64,000 nt of DNA from Gnetum montanum (GCA_015680685.1 MNCI01008335.1:495486-559485); one strand, 5' to 3'. Shown: positions 1 to 11,119, counted from the stretch's first letter. Translations and numbers: made by a program. The notes: generated by a model from the sequence alone, not told the origin.

Positions 1-421
1 GTCGACCATTTGTTGACCACTTTTAGCAGTTTTGCTTTTTGTTTAGGAGCAAGTTTGGCATTGAGTATGACTAGTTTGCCATATTTTAAGAATGCATATT
101 CTAGGTTGATATGTATAGTTTTTAACTCTAGGGTTCTTGTTTAAAATTATTAGGGATCTCCAACTCTCCCTAAGTGGTATCACCATTTTCATCATCAAAG
201 AGTTGGTGATGAACTTGCTCTAGTTCATCCATGCCTATGACATAGGCACATGTCAGACTCTTAGCAGGTTCCATGCACATTGTGTTGCTAGTAGAATTAG
301 TGGTCAACCATTAGGTGCCCTCTTGTTTTGTGGTTGTTGTGTGTAGAGATCTTTGAATATATGCTTCCTGTGCACACTACTTGGATGTAGAAATAGATGC
401 ACATTTCACTGCCTAGAGTTT

Positions 422-655
422 CTACACACAATTGCACCCTATATCATTGTACGTGATGCATGGAACTTGGCTCTTCTCAATCTTTCCAAATGCATTTTCC
501 TTTGATATATCTTGGGAAAGATCTCTTATGCCCATTCTTGCATCAACAATGCTTAGGCATGCCCTTCCCATAATTATTGGGAAGTTCCCTTCATAGTTTT
601 CAACTTTGATTACGAGGAAGTCAATAGGATAAGACCACCCACAAATAATGATCAT
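422..655 (-). pseudogene. ATH-A aspartic protease, C-terminal part
   Basis: A 77-codon open stretch reads like the C-terminal half of a Ty3/gypsy aspartic protease. It contains YPIDFLVIKVE followed by PIIMGRACLS, matching the usual (I/L)LGRP(F/W)L flap-to-helix region, with R-A-C in place of R-P-W/F. The catalytic D-S/T-G is not in this piece. The same block, better preserved (IIMGRAWLS), is at 53927-54208 in ATH-B. It would cut the Gag-Pol polyprotein in an active element. This copy is a fossil. Confidence 0.7.
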
Positions 656-1862
656 AATGTCTTTGATGAGTCCTAATGGAATAGTGATGGACTAGTTTAC
701 CAATTCCAATATGATATTACTCTTCTTGAGAGGTGCAGGTTCTAATTACTATACATCTCATGAAAAATCATGTTCACATTAGAACCTAAATTAAGAAAAG
801 CCTTACATGGTTTATTCCCAATAATCTGTTGATAAATAAGAGGACTTCTAGGATCAACTAATTTTTAGGTAAGGTTGCTAGCCTAGATCTAATCAAATAT
901 GACATGAGTGAGCATAACAATATGGATTTTGGGTGGAATCTTGTTTGAAGGGAACCTGATGGAATGATTTGTCGAGGATGAAGCAAGAGCAAGATGATCA
1001 ACTGCTTGAGTCTATGGCTTAATAGGGTTGTTGGGTCAGAAGATAGATCTTTTATGAGCATGAGGTTCTGAACTCCTTGGTTGATGAACCAATTATAGAT
1101 TAACGACCTTGGTAGCGTTATGTTACTACGATTCGGTTGGAAGTTCATCCTACATAGATGGAGCAGGTAGTACTTGGATTGAGGGTGGAGGGATAGGTGT
1201 AGAGCTAGGATAAGGATAAGGATGAAATGTGGCATCCCTCTTAGAATGTGAAGAATGAGCTCTATAGTATTTAGGATGGTAGTAGTGATGTTGAAAGGAA
1301 GAAGTGTGACTAGAAGAGTCACATGAAGATAATGGTTGCTAAGAATAATACCCATATGGATCTGGTTGCCTATAAGGATAATGTTGCCTTGGTGGTGGCA
1401 TCCCCCACGACTATGCTTGGTACCATTGTTGATATTGCTCATATGGTTGTAGTGGAGTGCCACTTGGGTAAAATTATTATTGCTGATGGAACTACCTGGG
1501 ATTGCCTTGAGGATAAGAAAACATTTTAGGTGCTTGCCTTCTTGCTAGTTGTGGATTTAGAGCATACATCCTAGATTCCTGTAATTGTGACATAATGAGG
1601 CAACATCCCTTAGGATGTTCATATTGGCGGATGTCACACCCACCATCATCATCTAATTCGATTTCCATATCTTCATCTATTGTAGCAATTTTTCCCTTAC
1701 CCCTTTGGTAGGCACATTTAGCTTCTTGTCACCTCCTACAGTTGCGATCACTACTTTGTTGTCTTGATTCTTTAGAGATTTTTAGAGCAATTTAGAATTT
1801 TTCATCAAACTAATCTCACATTTTATCCACCTTAACCAAAATTTTAGACATATTTTTGTATT
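656..1862 (-). pseudogene. ATH-A gag, C-terminal part
   Basis: Degenerate gag sequence upstream of the protease. Near 1600-1650 the minus strand encodes GCDIRQYEHPKGCC, a decayed CCHC-like zinc knuckle. The ATH-B copy keeps CDIC and ATH-C has CHICLYHHPKGYC, so the Arg here is a lost zinc ligand. Between knuckle and protease the text is rich in Asn, His, Pro and Tyr codons. An open frame of 201 codons at 858-1463 was not chosen, because the homologous frame is recognised through the knuckle and protease. Confidence 0.6.
1858..1862. repeat. Target-site duplication of TAT-1, left copy (GTATT)
   Basis: GTATT directly precedes the TGTAACGA start of the left LTR and is repeated directly after the right LTR at 26806-26810. 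Confidence 0.9.
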
Positions 1863-3109
1863 TGTAACGATAGAAAATGTCGGTTGCTGGAAACACCGAG
1901 AGGATTTCCATGTACACAGTTCCAACCCTGAATCCATGCGAGGGCCATGCTGGAGAGAATGGATTCGAGGTGCCCTGAATGATCTTGCTGATCAGATAGG
2001 GACTTATTTAATTAGTAAACTTGTCACCGATCGTATAATGAGGAGAAAAATTAATGTAAAAATATAATATTGATTTGACGAGAAAAAGAGATTTGCTCCA
2101 AGATCGGATCTTGAAGATAATGACAACGATGTAAACTATGTAAAATGATTGTAAAATCAATGTAAGTAAGGTGTGATGAATTAAAGAATTTTGGAAATGT
2201 CCCCCCCAGAGATCTGGGATTTATCTTATAGAAAAATATGATGAATACAATAGGATTTGTAAGTGGATTCCGGTTTGAACAAAGCATCTACCACCAACAA
2301 GAAACTATTTAGAGATTAAACAAGCAAGGGCCAATCTATCTTGTTCACTAGCCAATCTGGGTGCAAGGGAGTCAATCTCAAAGCAAAATGTTTGCTCATT
2401 TGAAATCTCTGACCAAAAGCTTCTCTTTGTCCCCGTCGATGCTCTTTTTTTGCCAGCTCTTTCTTGTCTTCTTGCCAAAAATTGCCAACCCTTTGAGCGT
2501 TGTCTGCTAGGGTATTTATAAGATTAGGGTTAAGAGAAAAATGCAGTTTAGATGATGCGTGTCCTGGGCCCGCAGAATGCCATTGGCCTGATGTGTTGTA
2601 GCTGAGGCTTGTGACGTTACACTGTGCTATGCTCTGAAGCGTAGTATAGCGTAACCACCCTTGTCTTTAGCGTTGATGGACTCTTTGGTAGTAAACTATC
2701 CCACGGCTACACTGCGATACGTTGGGAAGCATATCCTAGTATAATGAATGCTACTGCTTGAATTTTGTTATCCTTGTTGCTGCGGCTAATTTAGCTGTGC
2801 TACTCGCTTTATGTTGCATTATGCTGCATAGCGTAACGCGGCGTAATACGCCAAAAGTTAAGATATTTTGGAACATGACTAACTTGCAAAGTTGGAGTGT
2901 TGTCACTGTGCATCCCTTGTTCTATTCTGTCCTCTTGAAGTCCACTACGTTGAGCTGCGTAGCATAGCGTAGAAGCCCCTTAGCCAAAAAAGAAAACTTG
3001 CTAAGATGTGCCCATCACCCGAATAGTTTGACGTTGTACTTGTGAGGATCCTTGCCTAAACTTCGAGACTTTGCTGAATCACCGAGGTCTCAAAATTCAC
3101 GATGTTTCA
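1863..3109 (-). repeat. TAT-1 3' LTR
   Basis: It begins TGTAACGA and ends GTTTCA on the plus strand, and is about 1.25 kb long. It matches 25538-26805 along its whole length with scattered substitutions and small indels. A minus-strand TATA box (TTATAAATACC) is at 2512-2522, so U3 is the right half and R/U5 the left half. U3 has many copies of a GCGTAGYATAGCGTA-like motif. The end at 3109 follows from the pyrimidine tract that starts there and from the matching end of the right LTR. Confidence 0.9.
2590..2980 (-). promoter_or_regulatory. U3 array of CGTAGCATAGCGTA-like motifs
   Basis: Within U3, variants of a short CpG-containing motif recur, for example GCGTAGTATAGCGTAAC near 2639, GCATAGCGTAACGCGGCGTA near 2826 and TGCGTAGCATAGCGTAG near 2956. 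The same series is in the truncated LTR (10,620-10,985) and in the 5' LTR (26,320-26,665). Its place just upstream of the minus-strand TATA box fits an enhancer-like array. The role is inferred. Confidence 0.5.
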
Positions 3110-3126
3110 ATGGCTCCTCTTTTTTG
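3110..3126 (-). other. TAT-1 polypurine tract
   Basis: The plus strand reads ATGGCTCCTCTTTTTTG just inside the LTR, so the minus strand has AAAAAAGAGGAGCCAT ending at the LTR. This is the expected place for the plus-strand DNA primer. The duplicated unit has the same tract at 11120-11136 with AAAAAATAGGGGCCAT. Confidence 0.7.
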
Positions 3127-4324
3127 ACATTTGGAGGGCTTACCCAAGAGATGTTGATAAAGAATGCGAAACACTACAAAAGGAAAGATGCTAGCACTGT
3201 TCGTCGGTTGCTTCTCGGATGTTGCTCTGTCAAACTTGGGAGTGCGAAGGTTGGGAGCACAAAGGGTGGAAGAGGGACTTTACAAGTGTAAGTGAGAGGG
3301 AGGTTCGGGAAAGACTCAAGCATGAATAGGATACTTTGCAAACATGTTATCGGGTAACTTCTTGTAGGTATTTTCGCAAGAGGCTACACTACTGCATTGT
3401 ATATGGGAAACTTGCCTGGGCGAGTTGCGTTATGCCCGTATGGCCTGGACGAGTTGTGTTTTATCCATTTTTCCTAACTTTGCCCCCTTTTTTTTTCGGA
3501 GCTACGTCACAGCTGCATAAGGTTTTAACCCATCTACAGATGCATTTCATGGTTGTGATGATTATCATGTGCGAAGGGCTTTTTTTTGGGGCTTACATTC
3601 TATAAAAATGGGAGGAGAAAGCAAGGGTAGGTACAAGAATAAGAGAGGGAAAATTAAGGTAAGGTGTCTGAAGGGGAAAAGGCAGGGTCTGCACTCCCAA
3701 GTAGTCAGGCTAGTCCGAGCAGCCACCTCAGAATGCTGTGATGCCTCGCCCTCCTAGTGAATGCATTTTTGAACACTGCTATCATAGCAAGTAACCTGCA
3801 AAATGCAACAAAGTGCGAAAAGCAAAAGCAACTGCACTAACCGCTGGGGAGGCTGTTGAAACAAGTGCATTCTGAAGCGAAAAGGGAAGCACAGGCCATG
3901 GAGAGGGGACCGTAGCAGAAAGGCAAGGGTCTCTTTGTCAACACCGCTGCTCAGGAATTCTCTGTCGATAGCCAGATTCATCTTATCCATCTGACTAAGC
4001 AAGGAGCCAGTTAGATAAATCTATGAAGCCAGAATTTGGTGGTGGCGGTGGATGAAGGCAACCAAGGCTATAGGTGACCATAGTTTCCTTGAGGCTCCAA
4101 TTGGCAATGCTGACCCCAAGAGCTAGAATTTTTGAGTGGCCGTTGTAGTGGCATCTCTGAGGGATCAGTAGTATGCCTTTCGGTGCATCCGAAGAATCAG
4201 TAGAATGCTGGGGATGGGGTAGCTACGTTGCTTCTGTTCCAACACCCTACCCATTCTGTCTAATAGGGATGTCATGAAAGAATGATCATGTTCGCTTATT
4301 TCGTGGATGGGTTATTGGCAGATC
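3127..4324 (-). other. TAT-1 3' untranslated spacer, unit 1
   Basis: About 1.2 kb between 3' LTR and hairpin array. It is present in unit 2 at 11137-12336. It shows no frame shared by the two copies and no recognisable domain. Short open frames on either strand here (for example 3754-4002) are not conserved between the copies, so this is taken as 3' UTR. Confidence 0.6.
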
Positions 4325-4790
4325 CTAGTTTTAAGTCCTAGTATACCGTTGTTGCTGGTTTTAGGTCCCAGTAGACCATGGTCCCAATTTAAAGTCTGGG
4401 CAAACTGAAGTATGCTAGTTTTATGTTGTAGCGGATGGTGGGAGAGCTAGTTTATGGTCCCAGCAGACCATGCTGTGGGTGTTAGTTTTGTGTCATGACC
4501 CAGGGACAAGTCTATGCTGGTTTAGCGTCTCAATAGATGAAGGCTTACCTTGCAAGTTTAGTGTCGTGGCAGACGGTTGAAAGCTTTGCCAGTTTAGCAT
4601 TGTGGCAGATGTGTGCAAGAAATGCCAGTTTTACATCGTAGTGGACGTGTACAACATCGCTAGTATTACATCGTAGCAGACGTTTGTTACAGCACTAGTT
4701 TTACATCGTAGCAGATGTGTAAAACATCACTAGTTTTACAGCGTAGCAGACGTTTGTTACAACAGCAGTTTTACATCGTAGTGGATGAGT
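4325..4790. repeat. Hairpin-repeat array of TAT-1 3' UTR, about 14 copies
   Basis: About 14 degenerate copies of CTAGTTTTAnnTCnYAGCAGACC spaced 29-36 bp apart. The best copies contain inverted halves, for example GGTCCCAGTAGACC and GGTCCCAGCAGACC, able to fold with a GGTC/GACC stem. The last five copies (from 4625) are more uniform, alternating GACGTGTACAACA and GACGTTTGTTACA linkers. The unit-2 array has about 12 copies, so the number changed between copies. Variable tandem repeats in the 3' UTR are known for Tat/Ogre elements. Confidence 0.8.
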
Positions 4791-4819
4791 GTTAACTTAC
4801 GTTTAAGCTAAGCTAATGT

Positions 4820-7800
4820 CTAGATGTGGTACTGCTTCAGGTACACGTGATTCACCAGATTTGGAAGTTCATTGTCATTGATGTCTACTAGCCTGAATGC
4901 TCCGTTGCCATACGCATTGACGACTAGGAAAGGGCCCTCCCAACTTGCAGAGAATTTGCTCACTAGCTCATGAATAGCTTTAAGGACCAAGTCTCCTTAA
5001 TCAGTCATTGATGTAAGTTGCGATGATGCTTCTGCTTCTACCTATCTTGATACTTCTCGATGCTGTCGAGTGTCTGGATGCACTTCTCCTCTACTGAGTC
5101 TAGATCCATGATCCTAGATGCATTGTGTTGAGTCTCATTTATAACCGTGGAGAGGACCATTCACAGTGAGGGAACCTATAGTTCAAGCGGCAACACTGCT
5201 TCAGATCCGTAGACTAGGCTGTAGGGCGTCCTAGCCGTAGCTGTTCTGCATGTCTTATGGTAGGCCCATAACATGTTAGAGGATTTGCTCATGCCATAGT
5301 TTCTTGTTGCTACTGAGCATCTTCTTCAGTAAATTGATAACCATCTTGTTTGTTGCTTCTGCTTAACCATTTTCTTGTGGGTAATATGGTGAGGAAAAAG
5401 ATTGCTTAATACCAAGGTTATTGCAAAAAGATTTGATTTTGGTACTACTAAATTGTGGCCCATTATCAGTCACAATAGTCATGGGAAGCCCAAACCTTGT
5501 TACTATGTTATCCAAGATAAAATGACAAACCTGTTGGGATATAGTCTTTCGTAGGGGAATAGCTTCGACCTACTTTGTGAAGTACTGAGTGGTGGTGATA
5601 ATGAAACTATATCCTGTGGAAGAGTTAGACATGATGGGACCTATGATGTCTAGTCCCCATCGTTGGAATGGCCAAGTGATCTGTGTGGTATGCAACTCTG
5701 TTGGTGACACGTGTATTAGATTTGCGTAACGCTGGCATGTGTCACATGTTTTAACTATGGTAAGGCAATCTCGTTCCATGTACAACCAGTAATACCCTAA
5801 GTATATGATTTTAGCAGCCATGGCTTGAGGGGCTATGTGTCCTTCACATAGCCCTTCATGGACTTCGCTAACTATCTTTTGTGCTTGGTCATTGTTAACG
5901 TAGGTTAGTAATACCCCATCAAAGGAGCGCCTACACAGAGTGCTACCTCCGATGATGATATATTTCCTGGCACGCTTGTGGATTGCGTCCTTTTGTGCAG
6001 ATGGTAACTCATGCAGTGGTTCGCCATGTAGAAGGTAGGTTTTAATGTTGTCGTACCATTCTGGCCTTCCTTCAACACTTAGAGAAGAGATTTGTACCTC
6101 TTGGGTGACAAGATCTATACATTGTATCATTAAAGCAGGCCAAGTGGAAAACAAATGCGATGGCACCTTTAAAGCTAGCATAGCTAGTGCATCAGCTACA
6201 GTGTTCTCACTACATGACACATGTTGGACATCAGTCATTGTAAATTGTTTCAGAAGATCTTTAGCCATATCACAATAGAGTTGTAGATGCATGGCTTTGT
6301 AGGCATATACTTCTGTGATCTGATATACAATAAGCATTGAATTGCCTTAGATCGCCAGCTATTGAATATTCAATTCTATAGCTACCAACAATCCCCTAAG
6401 GAGCCCCTCATATTCTACCATATTGTTCGTACAGGGAAACGCTAGGCGGTAAGCCAATGGACAAACATCCTCAAGGGAAAGCGTGATGACAGCGGCGACA
6501 CTGTCACCTCTAGTAGTCAAAGCTCCATCAAAGTGTAATGTTGCTTCGAGACCTGTTGATGTAGGGCTTAAACTATGTACATGTTCATCAGGAAACTCAG
6601 GCTCTATTGTGGCCTGATCGTTAAACGGTGATGTTACAAGTTGGTCGGCTATTGCTTGGCCTTTCGTGGAAGATTGGCCAACATAGTGCAAGTCAAATTC
6701 TGCTGTGATGGCTTTCATCGAGCTTTTTTACTGCTCTCGTATAAATTGTTTGTAATGGCCCGTAGGATGTTGTTCTTGCAAATTATGTTAACTTGGTTGT
6801 GAAAAAGATAGTTTCTACATTTCTTGAGCGCAAAAACCAATGCCAAACAGTTATGCTCTACTTCATTGTACCTTGTTTCATATGCAAATAAAGCGTAACT
6901 TAGATAATAGATAGGGATTTTTGACCCGTTGTCCCTCTTTTGAGACAATAAGGTAGCTATGGACACATTTGTACTTGCCAGGTAGATATAGAAAGGCTGA
7001 TCCCTTTGTGGCAGGAAAAATCATTGGCAAATGTAACAACTCCTTCTTTAAGTCATCAAAAGCACGTTGGAAGTCTTCGGTCCACTAAAAGTTAATCCCC
7101 TTCTTGAGCAAATGTTGCATTGGGTGTAATTTGTCTATCAGCTTTGAGATGAATCTTCTGATAAACTGTGACCTACCTTGAAACCCACGTAGTTCTTTGA
7201 GGTTTGTAGGCAGTGCCAGGTTAACGATGACCTTAACCTTGTCAGGGTCAACTCGTATNGGTGCCAGGTTAACGATGACCTTAACCTTGTCAGGGTCAAC
7301 TCGTATGCCAACTTCCGATACCACAAATCCCAACATGCATCAAGTCTTGACTCCGAACACATTTTCTTAGGTTGAGTCATAGGTCATGTTTAAGACATCA
7401 TTTAAGGATTAACTCTAAATCCTTTGGGTGATCTACCGACTTCCTAGACCTGACAACTATGTCGTCTACATAGTCGTTTAATCTCTCTAAGAGGTAATCA
7501 CTAGAGATATACCTCATGGCATGTTGATAAGTTGCTCCAATGTTTTGACAAAGGGCATCATGGTATAATAGAAAGTTCCCCATGGGGTCATGAAAGTTAT
7601 AGTCAGTTGATGTTCTAGGTTGATACGGATTTGATTATATCCTGAAAACCCATCCATAAAGGATAGTAAAGCGTGTTCGGCTATTGTATCGATAAGTTGG
7701 TTGATACTTGGTAATGGGAAATTTTCTTGAATCATTGCCTTGTTTAGATCACGGAAGTCTATACAAATGCGTATTCCTCTCGTTTTCTTAAACACAACAA

Positions 7801-8251
7801 CGATGTTCGACACCCAATCTGAGTAATCCACCGCGCGGATGAAACCAGCTTGATATAGCTTAGTGATTTCATCATGCACTGCCAACGTGATTTTGGGCTG
7901 AATCTTCTGTGCTTTCTGTCTAATCGCTTTGATACGTAGGTCTAACACAATGTTGTGCTATATTAATCATGGGTCTAAGCTTGGCATGTCCTCGTATGAC
8001 CATGCAACTGCCAGAACGTGATTTTGGAGAACTCGAGATATGTCGCTTTGCATTTGTTGGTCAAGGAGGGAACTAACCTTCAGAGTTTTTCTTTCTCCTT
8101 TGTGCGTAACCATAAAGACCTCAGTGAGGGAATCCTCAATCACATCACCAGCCTCCAGGTTTAGGGTTTGGGCCAAATGTTTTGGCCAGTCTAGGGATAA
8201 TTTCGAGGCTGCTATGGTTATGTCACAGGAGGAGGCGTTGGTTCCTATCAT
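4820..8251 (-). pseudogene. TAT-1 pol, duplicated copy (unit 1): RT, RNase H, second RNase H, integrase
   Basis: Decayed pol reading right to left. The linker ends in the usual AWSYEDMPSLDP (8251-7960). RT (7948-7400) shows YQAGFIRAVDYSDWVSN, CIDFRDLNKA, FMDGFSGYNQI and the catalytic YVDD. RNase H (about 7000-6715) has ETRYNEVEHNCLALVFALKK. The second RNase H-like domain (6718-6190) has LHFDGAL and NNMVEYEGLLRGLL. Integrase follows with an HHCC finger ending CDTCQRYA (about 5745), the start of the core at WGLDIIGPI, a DNGPQ region near 5470 and a C-terminal module to 4820. A frameshift after TMMPF in RT is shared with unit 2. A 46-bp repeat around an N at 7259 is probably an assembly fault. 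Confidence 0.85.
7214..7306. other. Direct 46-bp repeat around an ambiguous base (likely assembly join)
   Basis: GTGCCAGGTTAACGATGACC and the following bases to CTCGTAT occur twice back to back, separated only by an N at 7259. Unit 2 has this segment once (15155-15200). This is what an unmerged contig overlap looks like. Confidence 0.75.
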
Positions 8252-8255
8252 TGTA

Positions 8256-8900
8256 AGATTAGGCTATTTAAAAGTTTCCCCGTATGGGCCTATTAGGGCT
8301 AAGGGGTGCAAGTAAAGCTTCTTCCATTTGCAAACTGACCTGCAAAACTGCCAAGAATGGAGACTGTTATATTGCTTTTGTCAACAAGGAAAAATAATGC
8401 AAGGCTTTAGAGGTACGTATCTAAAAGGCTGCCAGTTTAAGGTCTTAGCAGACCATCGTAATATGTAGAGTTTGTAAGAAAATAATAAGTAAGCTTTCTT
8501 AGGTGTTAGGTTAAATTTTTCGTAAACTATAGCTAAAAGTATAAGGTGGTGTGACTAGCATGGAAAAACAACTAATTTAGAATTTTTTGCATACCATAGT
8601 TAATGTGACCAAATTACGAGACGATAAGCTATGCATTAGTTTAGGGTCTTTTTGGATTACCATCAATGCAATATCTATGATGTTAATGGTTCAATCTTTA
8701 TGCTTCATGTCAAACTAACATGCCTATGTTTTGGGAAAGTTCCACATTGATCGGTAATAAAAACTGCAAGTTTTTACCATCACGCTTATAAGTAGATATT
8801 TAGTCCTCAAAGTGGACTGTGAACGTAGTGAGGTCGAGTTAGGATAAAGCAAAAGAAAAGCGTAAATTAATGATTTCGTAGAGGTTACTGAGGTGGAAAA
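8256..8900. other. Spacer between pol and the antisense gene, unit 1
   Basis: Non-coding by eye and conserved in unit 2 (16150-16795). A single copy of the hairpin motif (GCCAGTTTAAGGTCTTAGCAGACC) is at 8423-8450 and at 16323-16347 in unit 2. It would contain the plus-strand promoter and 5' leader of the antisense gene. A TATTTAAAAG stands here where unit 2 has TATATAAAAG. Confidence 0.5.
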
Positions 8901-10018
8901 ATGGCACCGAAGATTGAACGCAAACACGCCAAGTTGGCTAGGATTGACGAAGTACAGGAGAGTCTAGGGAAAATTTTGAAGGCACGAGTTGAAAATCAGG
9001 AGGCTACTCCGCTTGCCCAGTAAGTCATTCTTCACCTTCCTTATGTGATATATGGGTTGGGTCATTTTCACTGTCATTGTGTCATAATTCGTATTTGTTT
9101 CAAAAATGCGCACTACATTAGGTGTCCATGCTTGCCTCTGATTGTTACGCTATGGAAGTTTGTAACGTTACTCCTATCGTCGCTATCAGAGACAGACCTT
9201 ACACCATCATAAGGGTTTGGGTGGTCATGGGTAATGTTGTATAAACACAATGTATAACCAATCAAGAGTTTAGGTGTTGTACCCTTGCATAGTGCAAAAA
9301 AGGGGTTTTGTTTCCTTGCCCGTAATGGTCACATGTTATGCTAGGGTAAGATGCCACATCACCTTTATTGTCATTGCCATAGATAGACCTTGCACTGCTG
9401 CAAGGGTTTGGACGGTTTTGGTAGTGCGTTTCTAGTGTAACATGCAATTTTCTGGGAGTTAGGGTAGTGAGAACCTCAGTGTTGCGTGACAGATTTTCGT
9501 AAGTTTCTTCGACTGTGTTGGTGTTGTTAGCATGCCTAAACTGTTTTCTAATGGGAATGTGTTTTATTGTAAAGGGTCATACTAAAGCCCGTCCTGATCG
9601 TTCTAGACATTGTGGGCGTTTTGTGCTGTCTACATGTCCCTGTGGCCATCGTTCCTCCTCCTCATTCTCATGGAGGGGAAGAGGCGGTTTGGTTCCGAAT
9701 AGGGGCTCGGGAGTTCCTGCAATTTTTGTTGTGTAACTTGAGCATAATTATTTGGTCACATCTATTAGCCGAGATAGCCACCGCCATTCTGGAAATGTTG
9801 TTGGTTGGATCAACAAAGAGCATCCTAACGTTTCTAGTGGATGGCTCAATCAAGGCCATGGGGGGAAGAGATCGTGAACAATGTGCTAAGGGTTTGAGGC
9901 ACTTATCTTGGATCTATGAGATGCCCAGGTTTAACTGCTATCATGGCTACAACACGTTGTTCATGGCTTGTCATCTCACGACCTATTTTTAGAACCCACC
10001 TGGGATCGTGTATTATGC
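8901..10018 (+). pseudogene. Antisense accessory gene, first two exons only (duplicated fragment)
   Basis: Exon 1 (8901-9019) starts ATG GCA CCG and encodes 40 residues rich in Lys/Arg. It is followed by GTAAGT. Exon 2 (9575-10018) is preceded by TTATTGTAAAG and joins in frame. It contains LIVLDIVGVLC and LSIIIWSH, the two first HAD-phosphatase motifs, and PRFNCYHGYNTLF. The copy stops inside exon 2 at 10018, where the LTR fragment of unit 2 begins, so it cannot make a full product. It lacks the extra stop seen at 17843 in the full copy, but shares the stop before NPPG. Confidence 0.75.
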
Positions 10019-10020
10019 CG
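10018..10020. other. Tandem-duplication junction in TAT-1
   Basis: Left of the junction the text follows 17880-17913 (GATCGTGTATTATGC). Right of it the text follows the LTR from 2032 (CGTATAATGAG). The two parents look alike around the break (ATCGTGTATTATG against ATCGTATAATG), a short similarity that could have guided template switching or recombination. Unit 1 is 2033-10018 (7986 bp) and unit 2 is 10019-17913 (7895 bp). Confidence 0.85.
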
Positions 10021-11119
10021 TATAATGAGAAGACAAATTAATGTAAAAATATAATATCGATTTGACAAGAAAACAAGATTTGCTCCAAGATTAGATCTTG
10101 AAGATAATGAAAACGATGTAAACTATGCAAAATGACTGTAAAATCAATGTAAGTAAGGTGCGATGAATTAAAGAATTTTGGAAATGTACAATGTAGAGAT
10201 CTAGGATTTATCTTATAGAAAAATATGATGAATACAACAGGATTTGTAAGTGGATTCACGTTTGAATGAAGCATCCACCACCAACAAGAAGCTATTTAGA
10301 GATTAAACAAGAAAGGGCCAATCTACCTTGTTCACTAGCCAATCTGGACACAAGGGAGTCAATCTTGAAGCAAAATGTTCGCTCATTTGAAATCTCTGAC
10401 CAGAAGCTTGTATTTGTCCTTGTCGATGCTCTTTTTTTGCCAGCTCTTTCTTGTCTTCTTGCCAATCTTTTTGTCAAAAATTGCCAACCCTTTGAGCATT
10501 GTCTGCCAGGGTATTTATAAGATTAGGGTTAAGAGAAAAATGCAGTTTAGATGATGCGTGTCCTGGGCCCATAGAATGCCATTGACCTAATGTGTTGTAG
10601 CTGAGGTTTGCGACATTACGCTGTGCTACGCTCTGAAGCATAGTATAGCGTAACCACCCTTGTCTTTAGCATTGATGGACTCTTCGGTAGCAAACTATCC
10701 CATGGCTACGCTACGATACTCTAGGAAGCGTATCCTAGCATAATGACCGCTACTGCTTGAATTTTGTTATCCTTGTTGCTGCGGCTAATTTAGCTGTGTT
10801 GCTCACTTTATGTTGCATTATGCTACGTTATGCTACATAGCGTAACGTGGAGTAATACGCCAAAAGTTAAGATATTTTGGAACATGACTAACTTGCAAAG
10901 TTGGAGTGTTGTCATTGTGCATCCCTTGTTCTGTTCTGTCCTCCTAAAGTCCACTACGCTGAGCTGCGTAGCATAGCGTAGAAGCCTCTTAGCTAAAAAA
11001 GAAAACTTACTGAGATGTGCCCATCGCCTGGATATTTTGATGCTGTACTTGTGAGGATCCTTGCCTAAACTTTGAGACTTTGCTAAATCATCGAGGTCTC
11101 GAAATTTCACGGTGTTTCA
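10019..11119 (-). repeat. Truncated TAT-1 LTR inside the element (start of unit 2)
   Basis: It matches 2032-3109 and 25705-26805 but lacks about the first 170 bp (plus orientation, the U5 end), so it has no TGTAACGA terminus. The TATA box (10511-10521) and U3 motif array are retained. It ends GTGTTTCA at 11119 and is followed by the purine tract on the minus strand (11120-11136). Confidence 0.88.

Larger units (their letters stand above)
1..1862 (-). mobile_element. ATH-A, left part (Athila-type Ty3/gypsy element)
   Basis: This is the downstream half of gag and the protease of a minus-strand Athila-type element, cut by the left window edge. It aligns by eye along its whole length with 53510-55370 in ATH-B. 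The text stops at 1862 and resumes at 26811 without loss once TAT-1 is removed: ATH-B carries the uninterrupted version near 55355-55380. The RT part would begin left of position 1. Coding frames are broken by many stops, so it is not functional. Confidence 0.85.

Noticed and set aside
858-1463. 201-codon open frame on the minus strand
   Set aside because: The homologous gag frame, recognised through the zinc-knuckle block and the protease, is in a different reading; no similar open frame exists in ATH-B.
4325-4790. CRISPR-like array with regular spacing
   Set aside because: Repeats are degenerate, the 'spacers' are themselves repeats, and the context is a plant retrotransposon 3' UTR.
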